Positions 57,601 through 64,000 of a stretch of 64,000 nucleotides of DNA are shown here, in pieces; the stretch's first letter is position 1, and each line of letters starts with the position of its first letter. Below the pieces are notes generated by a model. It was not told where the DNA came from. It was given only the letters and a program-made list of their open reading frames with translations, and ran no database searches. A program made the position numbers and the translations under genes. Source of the DNA: Argopecten irradians. Its lineage: Eukaryota; Mollusca; Bivalvia; Pectinida; Pectinidae. The stretch is from positions 8,494,383 through 8,558,382 of the forward strand of contig NC_091139.1 of NCBI RefSeq assembly GCF_041381155.1, in the 5' to 3' direction.

Positions 57601-60096
57601 AATTCAGTCGATATGGGGTTTATGACATGGTAACAGTTATCTTAGAATATGGAATAGTGGCTTCAAAATGGATTAATGTGTCACGTTGATAATCCTCTGA
57701 CAGACGACACGCTAATACGTAATCCTTACACCAGATTGTTGTTTTGGGGGTCATACAGGGCGAGACATTGAAACCACGCTCATAGTTCGGTATCGCTAAT
57801 AGCATGATCAAATAAAGCCATACACAATATGGTGTCATATATATGTATACTTTTACCCCGGCCCTAAAATGATATACTCTTTGTGATGACCAGTAACTAT
57901 GTTACGAGGGTTTGTAGTTTATCGGTTAAGTTTACTGTTATGGTCTCGTCATAGCGATATCAATGAATACATAGATTCAAACGATAATCATTTACATTTC
58001 AATTCACACAAGTTTTACTATTATGGCGTTTAAATGCCCCAGTGAGGGATGTTAACACATATTTAAAAGCAGACAGGTCCTTTTTGTCGTTGGCCGGTAA
58101 GGTCGATGTTTATGGCTTTAGCATCTCGTTTTGTCTTTAATCTGGAATATTTTTTTCTAATCCAGCCCTGATGAGAAATTCATCACTCAACAGTGCTATG
58201 ACAAATCTTACTATTTATAGCATTAACGTACTCGCCGGCTCCGCCCGACTTTTTCACCATTCACAAATCTGTACTACTACGACTGAAACTCGATCTTGGT
58301 CAGAAAAATTCACCTAATGGGAACAGAGCCGAGAAACAACAATCTTTTATGGTTACTTTTTGTTACATAATCCAACACCCGGTCTACAGCGTCTATAGCG
58401 ATTCGCTCGCCCTCCCTGAATACCACACATAGTAATACATTGAGCTCGCGCTGCCTGGTTAGTCATACACTTTCCCGCCAAAATGTCACAACAGAGAAAG
58501 CCAGCTGACCTACATTCCTCAAGACTTGTGTATTGCCTTCGACCTCCATTCTACATCTCTGGTACTTCTAGTACATTCCATAGCATCGTTATATATCCTA
58601 TATAGTATACATAATCAGATATAGATCAGAGATCTATTTCTGATGTAACAAATAACCATAGACATGTTTTAAAAGTTTATCTGAAGTCTTTAATTTCATT
58701 GATGGTAATTTCTACCACTTAATTAATTAAATGCATTCAATAGTACAGATATATATATATGCAGATCCCCTGCACACACATAAACACAAATTTCAAAGGT
58801 TTTCTTTTTCATGATTGTATGTATTTACAACAGACAACAAAACAATCACTTTAGTAGAACAAAAGGTGCAAAAGAAAGTTTAACCCACAGGTTCCGTAAC
58901 AAGCTAACTAACAGTATACTCACTCTTCATAACTAGGAGCCTCATATAAAACAGTAAAAATTATAAAACATTTTATTGGCAGTGTCTGGTCTTTTATGTT
59001 TAGAAAATCAATGTATAGTAATGCCCAGCAAATTTCATTGATAATTTCAGATTCTGAATGTACAAGATGAAGAATTTAATAATTCCATTTTTCAGACAAA
59101 AAGTATGATTTTGAATAAAGATGAGAAAAGGCAGTCTTGGAATACTTTGCTTATAATATTGCTTTTTAATGGAATTTTATACGAATGAAAATATGAATTT
59201 TCAAGATTATCGCTTCTGAATTTCTTGAACGTAAAAAGATTGACCAGCTGATTTACTGAAAGTTACAAACCTTAAACAATACACAAAACAATTGTTAATT
59301 AAAACAATATAACACTTTCCAATCACCGAACTGGATTGGGACTGTCATCGTTACATCACAAAATGGATTTTACTATAATTACCTTTAACAATGAAAACCT
59401 GTAAGTAAGGCGTGTAGAACTTTCTGCTCTAACATTGGAAAACAGACCAACTAAAATAATCAAAAATGTGAAAACTCTTATAAAACTCAGTATACTCAAT
59501 AACATATTGCAATATATATATAAATATAAACAAATTTTCTGTAATATGGACAATTTATCCAACAAAAATATAACTACATTCCATATCAAAATTACCTCAA
59601 ATTGACAAAGCCAAGAGACGGACGATGTTGTCCTCACCTAATCTGTTAACCAGTTAAATATATTTAATTCTACATTTTCAGATGATTTTCATAAAAATTT
59701 CTCCAAAATTCCTGAATTTAAATTTTAAAACTCTATTTATATTTTGGGTCACCCGTAAATGCCTTGATAAATAAAGTAACAAGTAAACAACTTTGTCCAT
59801 CCTGTTACATTTGAATCACTATTCAGTACAAGAATTTGAGGTATATATTGCTATGGTCAAATTTGTCTAAAGAATTCTGTCGGTAATTAATATATAGCTC
59901 TATAGTTCACACATAGTACTAGAAAAAACACTTTCAGAAGCCAAGATATATAGAATAACATGGTATGCAAAATGATAACACTGCACATGATTGTTTATAT
60001 AGCGATATAGCTGATCACACATAAAATATATATTGAACACATCCCTGGATTATGAACACAAGTCCCTGTCAATTTGCCATCTAATTATCACACGCA
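54653..60096. other. MYC-TRIT1 intergenic region, including MYC 3' UTR
   Basis: AT-rich with no further coding exon recognised. CAATTCAATTCAACTTTATT at about 54893 resembles a 3' end of a dispersed repeat. The stretch beside 60096 should be MYC 3' UTR. A - strand AATAAA at 58972-58977, 1.1 kb past the stop, is a candidate poly(A) signal. Confidence 0.45.
58972..58977 (-). terminator. Candidate MYC polyadenylation signal
   Basis: AATAAA on the MYC strand. It would give a 3' UTR of about 1.1 kb, which is AU-rich as in other MYC mRNAs. Position only. Confidence 0.35.
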
Positions 60097-60782
60097 TTAG
60101 AAATCCCTAACTTGGAGTTTGTTCAAAGTTCTCCTCAACTGATCATTTTTAGCACGAAGCGTGTCCCTTTCCTTTTCCAGTCTCAAACTCTCGTGGTTGA
60201 GTCTGTGTATATGGTCGGCAGCTTTTTTCAGAATCATAACTTTTGGTGCTCTTTCTTGCTGTGAAAGTTCTGGTACACTGTCCCTTAGAGAGAAAAAGCT
60301 ATATTTCAAGTCATTTCTCCTTTTACGTTCTAGAACATTATGTTGAGTCCGTTTGCCACCCTCACAACACTCTTCAGAGTCTGAACTGCTTCTACTAGAT
60401 GAAGCACTACTGCATCCACTACGCGATCCTGCTCGAGAGAGTTTTTGACACAAAGATTTCTGAAATTCCGGAGCACTAAATTCACGTTTTATCCGTTTTG
60501 AGGATGATATAGAGTTTGATGGTGACACTGGGTTTGACCGTGCACGTTTTAGCGAATGTGAATGTGGGAGACTATAGTTGTGTACATCCGTGGGACAGTC
60601 TACTTTCACTTTCAATGTTATAGAACTTTTCACAGGGGATTTCACTGCACTTGCATAGTCATTATCCTCGCGCTCAGTCTTTATACATCTGGCTGGTATT
60701 GTTGTGGACTTTCTGATCTGTGATGGTTCAAATTCTTCTGAACTCATTTGTTCTCGTACTGTGACAACATCAATTTCTTCTT
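60097..60782 (-). CDS. MYC: MYC exon 3 (acidic region, bHLH-Zip, stop)
   Basis: Acceptor GTTTTTGCTTTGCAG. Codes residues 168-395, including two basic clusters (SLKRARSNPVSPS, SSSKRIKREFSAPE) that may serve in nuclear import, and a Ser-rich acidic run before the bHLH. TAA at 60097-60099. Confidence 0.96.
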
Positions 60783-61514
60783 CTGCAAAGCAAAAACAAT
60801 ATTTTAGAATACAAGTTACAGTGTAACTTAGCAACTTTTTCAAACATTATACACGTCAAAATTTTTTTTGAGATTTTTTTTTTTTTTTTTTTTATTTAGA
60901 AAAATAAAGTTCTACAGATTTAAACTATATTTGTGTGTAATTTGAAACGTGTTCTTAACTCGTATTTTTTCAATCAGTTTTTTCCACCTCAAACTAGTTG
61001 AATTTTAATTACCTGAATCAGATGGAGTCTCAAGGCCTTGTATATTGTCCACTCTGGTCTCTGTCATGTACTTGTCAGTGATGTTGTGCATGGGATAGGG
61101 GAATACCGATGCTGGATCCACACAATCCGCTGCAGCATTTGTTTCCATTGATGAATTACTGTTCGATTTCTGTTCAATATATCCCTTAGCTAAATTTCCA
61201 GACCACATACAATCCTGAATTAGTTTTGACTGCAAGTTCAAAGGTGTGCCCTCAGCAAATATGTGCTTCATTGTGGCAAGAACATCTTCCTCTCTGTTAT
61301 CGAAGAATTCAACATCATCGCAAAAGCCAATTTCCTCCAGTTCTGGAATCTCTGTCATTGCCTCGTGTGGAGGCGACCCCGGAGGCGTTGGTGGTCCAAG
61401 ATCAAATTTATTCCAAATATTCATGCAAATTGAGCTGCCATTGTCGCAAGTCTGGCATTTGTGCATTTCGTTGTCCATTTGATGTGGATATCCTTTGGAA
61501 ATCCGTACAACCAT
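60097..61514 (-). CDS. MYC: MYC bHLH-leucine zipper transcription factor (2 coding exons, 395 aa)
   Basis: Nuclear regulator that dimerises with MAX and binds CACGTG E-boxes. Coding exons 61013-61514 and 60097-60782 join through a split Glu codon. MYC box I is NIWNKFDLGPPTPPGSPP (residues 33-49), with T43 and S47 in the T58/S62 phosphodegron spacing. MYC box II is LIQDCMWSGNLAKGYIE (98-114). The acidic SDSEEEIDVVTV lies across the exon junction, as in vertebrate MYC. The bHLH is KRTQHNVLERKRRNDLKYSF through KKAADHIHRL (311-362), followed by a leucine zipper to about 391. The chosen ATG is one base after the exon 2 acceptor. The N-terminus is shorter than in vertebrates: MYC box 0 is not seen, and a C-x2-C-x6-C cluster sits at 20-30. 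It could be compared to MYC or MYCL; invertebrates usually have a single gene. Confidence 0.97.
61013..61514 (-). CDS. MYC: MYC exon 2 (transactivation domain)
   Basis: Acceptor CTATTAATTTACAG|A then ATG; donor GATTCAG|GTAATT. Codes residues 1-167, with MYC boxes I and II. The exon layout (boxes I-II in one exon, bHLH-Zip in the next) is the same as in vertebrate MYC genes. Confidence 0.95.
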
Positions 61515-62139
61515 TCTGTAAATTAATAGAAGAAATATAAATTTCAAGAACAAGACATGTGTATCGACCTACATGCTATATTTAGCTAACGAATACGTTG
61601 GACCTAGACCTTGTTGGAGAACGTTAAGCCCCGCCCACCAATCGCGTGGTTGCATGGGGCTCGTTATTCAGTATTTTACAATATTGAATTAAACTTGAGC
61701 TAAACTTAATAAATAAAAATGTTTCACAATATAATTAGCTAACATAGGACAAGGTAAAGTTACTGTCACAAAAATTAAAGAAGAAATACTAAGTATGAGC
61801 TTAGCTGTATCGAACTTGGCAAAGATTCAAGATTTTCACGTTGCACAAGCATGGGCCGACATACCTGAGCCGGCGAAATAAATTTAGTCGATAAAAGCAA
61901 AAAGTACAATTGTTCAACTCAACAAACTTATCCAATATGATTCAACAAGATACAAGCTACTAATGACAACTGGTGTCAAGTGTTGTTAAAGAGTATAAAG
62001 ATTGAAAATCTGTCAAACATGGTTTTGACAGTTCTCTCCGGTAACGAGGCCTCGTATATCGCCTATTATACAGAAAAAATAATTTTTCAATAATCACTTG
62101 TATCAAATAGGATACCTTATGATAAAATAAAACACGTAC

Positions 62140-62230
62140 CTTCTTATTTAAAATATATTCCATATAAGAAAACTGAGAAATTTCAAATCCGTGACCGCAC
62201 CACTAACACAACTTCGCAAGTCTGTCCTCC
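62140..62230 (-). other. Probable MYC 5' non-coding exon
   Basis: A strong donor, AATAAGAAG|GTACGTG, ends the putative exon at 62140, and the next acceptor on this strand is that of MYC exon 2. The upstream limit is a guess. An ATG at 62163 lies inside and would open a short upstream frame. The region just upstream (62230-62300) is less AT-rich and could be the promoter. Confidence 0.4.
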
Positions 62231-62299
62231 GATACGAAGTTCGACTTCTTCATAAACGACGGCGGATCACATTCATGCATAATTAGAATTCATGCGCAT

Positions 62300-63883
62300 G
62301 GCGTCTACAGTCCAAGGTCAAATTCACACATATCTGTGTTGAAAAATAGATGTTTTAAAATAAAGTGCACATTTTAATAAACAAATGTTTTCAGATGCAC
62401 TCCAATTCATGGCAAAATTGTCCGTAAAGAAATTAATTTATAATACGCATATATCTGACGAACTACATTTCTACACTAAAATCGCTGTGAACAGGCAAAC
62501 GCGGGAAATATTGTGGGCGGAGCCTGTGAGATTTACTACTCTGAGCATGTCAATCATGTATCTATGTCAGACGGCTGCGACCAGTAAAAAGTTAATATTA
62601 GAATATGAATGAAATATACGTTGGGGAATGGTTGTACTACGATCCAGTAACAGCTGATACAAGGTCAAAGCCAACGGAATACCGTTCAGTTGTAGTCCTT
62701 GGGGAAGCCTGATAGATAGGCAAACTTATCTAAACAGAGGATGTCTCCGATCTATTTAGAAATTACCTACACTTTATAAGTAACTGACAATGTTTTTTTT
62801 TTTCAATTATCTAGTTGATAACTTTTGATTACTTAAAAATATTTTTTAATTGTAATTTTCAATATGAAAATGTTGATAGTTCTTGACTGTTCACAATGAA
62901 TGTCGATACGTACAGTTTATATACGATGACATCATAGATCATAGATTACATTTTAATAATTAAATAGGGTTATGCGTTGTATGATGATTCCGATGCAAGG
63001 ACATTTTAAGTAATTATAAAATCTAGTAATAATCCACGCATGATATGTCATCATGCGTTTTACTTCTAGACTAGCTTCATAAGTTAGAACGCATAAAACG
63101 TGAAGTTAAAATTGACGCGGGTCTGTGGGTGCAAGAATACATTAAATGATGAACCTGTAGAACTTGTGTAATATTTAAATTAATGACCATTTGATCATGG
63201 ATCGGCTAATACCATAAATCCAGGAAAAAACACTAATTGGAGAAAGAAAGGTTCACACTTCACTTTTGGATAACTTTTATTTATATTTTTTACTTCATTT
63301 TCAGAAGCAAGCCATCCACGAGTCGGCACGCGATTGAAACGGGTATATCTTCTTATATATAGGTCTGTCATAAAAACCTACAATAGTGGCACGCTGCCAA
63401 ATATCTTCACATACACCTGTCCACGGAAAGTCGACAATACACAAAGGAATACACAAGCAGACTGAGTAAAATTGACGGCACAATTACCATAGCATTGCAA
63501 TGCGATGCTATTTTAATACAGGTGTTTACCGATAGGCGATTTCATTGGCGCGAGCTGTGACAGGTGCGCGAATTTGAACTAAACTGTTGGTATGTTACAG
63601 TTTATCGCTGGGTAAAGATTCCGAGTACAGTAGGACAAATTTGTGTTATATTATCATGATAGTGACGAAGGCCAGCTGTCTCACGGTAAATAAACACGAA
63701 CCAAAACAAAAACACCAGCCAGTCGGCAAAAAAGTCTGAACGTTCAGTTGTGAAAGTAAATATTTCAGTCAACGACTTACAAAACAATCAGTTATCATAT
63801 ATACACACACAAGAAACTATCAAATCGAATCTTTGCGATACCTGTACACAAGTACTGGCGAGGTCTTAGGTGCAGTGCAAGAA
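62300..63883. other. Upstream of MYC, no gene recognised
   Basis: AT-rich sequence. A TTGGCGCG, similar to an E2F site, occurs near 63545. Short frames at 62385-62612 (+), 63301-63483 (-) and 63602-63787 (-) show no domain. Confidence 0.35.
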
Positions 63884-63940
63884 CACGTGTATGACCTTGT
63901 ATGGCTAAAACGTGCGCACGTGAAAACGGCACTGCACGTG
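63884..63940. promoter_or_regulatory. Cluster of three CACGTG E-boxes
   Basis: CACGTG at 63884-63889, 63917-63922 and 63935-63940, within 57 bases. This is the MYC/MAX and USF/MITF core. The local sequence is richer in CpG than its surroundings (AACGTGCGCACGTG). It could belong to the MYC promoter region or to a gene beyond the window edge. Confidence 0.4.
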
Positions 63941-64000
63941 TCGTACTGAGGAAATTCTCGGGTCACGGGTCTAACAAAACAAAATACACTTTCATTTCGA

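Noticed and set aside
1..64000. tRNA, rRNA or other structured RNA genes
   Set aside because: No cloverleaf with A and B boxes or other recognisable RNA gene was found by eye; a covariance-model search could still find one.

Overview
The window looks like nuclear DNA from a bivalve mollusc. It is AT-rich with short exons in long introns, is crowded with tandem arrays and small non-autonomous transposons, and carries repeats built like the 'pearl' elements described in oysters (that match is from memory). Three animal genes can be rebuilt exon by exon in consistent reading frames. A fourth short two-exon frame is plausible but unidentified.

Layout. (1) 1.1-5.4 kb, + strand: a three-exon DM-domain transcription factor, best called DMRT2-like, with an unexpected C-terminal DMA domain. 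(2) 5.4-18.2 kb: intergenic DNA dominated by dispersed repeats, small inverted-repeat elements, a two-array pearl-like element, a local duplication and a 51-bp minisatellite. (3) 18.4-19.1 kb, - strand: a possible 118-residue two-exon gene of unknown family. (4) 19.7-54.4 kb, - strand: TRIT1, the tRNA dimethylallyltransferase, in 12 exons coding 598 residues with every splice phase matching. Its 22-kb intron 3 is more than half tandem arrays (units of roughly 17, 18, 32, 46/49, 59 and 62 bp plus a G-rich array). (5) 60.1-61.5 kb, - strand: MYC in two coding exons (395 residues), with a probable non-coding first exon near 62.14-62.23 kb.

The most striking structure is at TRIT1 exon 9 (23946-24055). 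Both edges of this exon have been copied into tandem arrays next to it. Downstream in the transcript lie about 30 copies of a 41-bp unit holding the last 30 coding bases plus the 5' splice site. Upstream lie 7 extra copies (8 including the exon itself) of a 45-bp unit holding the 3' splice site plus the first 16 exon bases. The exon therefore sits between two fields of decoy splice sites. Using the neighbouring decoy on either side would bring in a stop codon.

Gene order is also notable. MYC upstream of TRIT1 on the same strand is the arrangement of human MYCL and TRIT1 at 1p34.2, which suggests an old bilaterian linkage. TRIT1 modifies tRNA anticodon loops, MYC is a bHLH-Zip growth regulator and DMRT2 is a developmental regulator. 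Nothing in the sequence shows that they work together beyond proximity.
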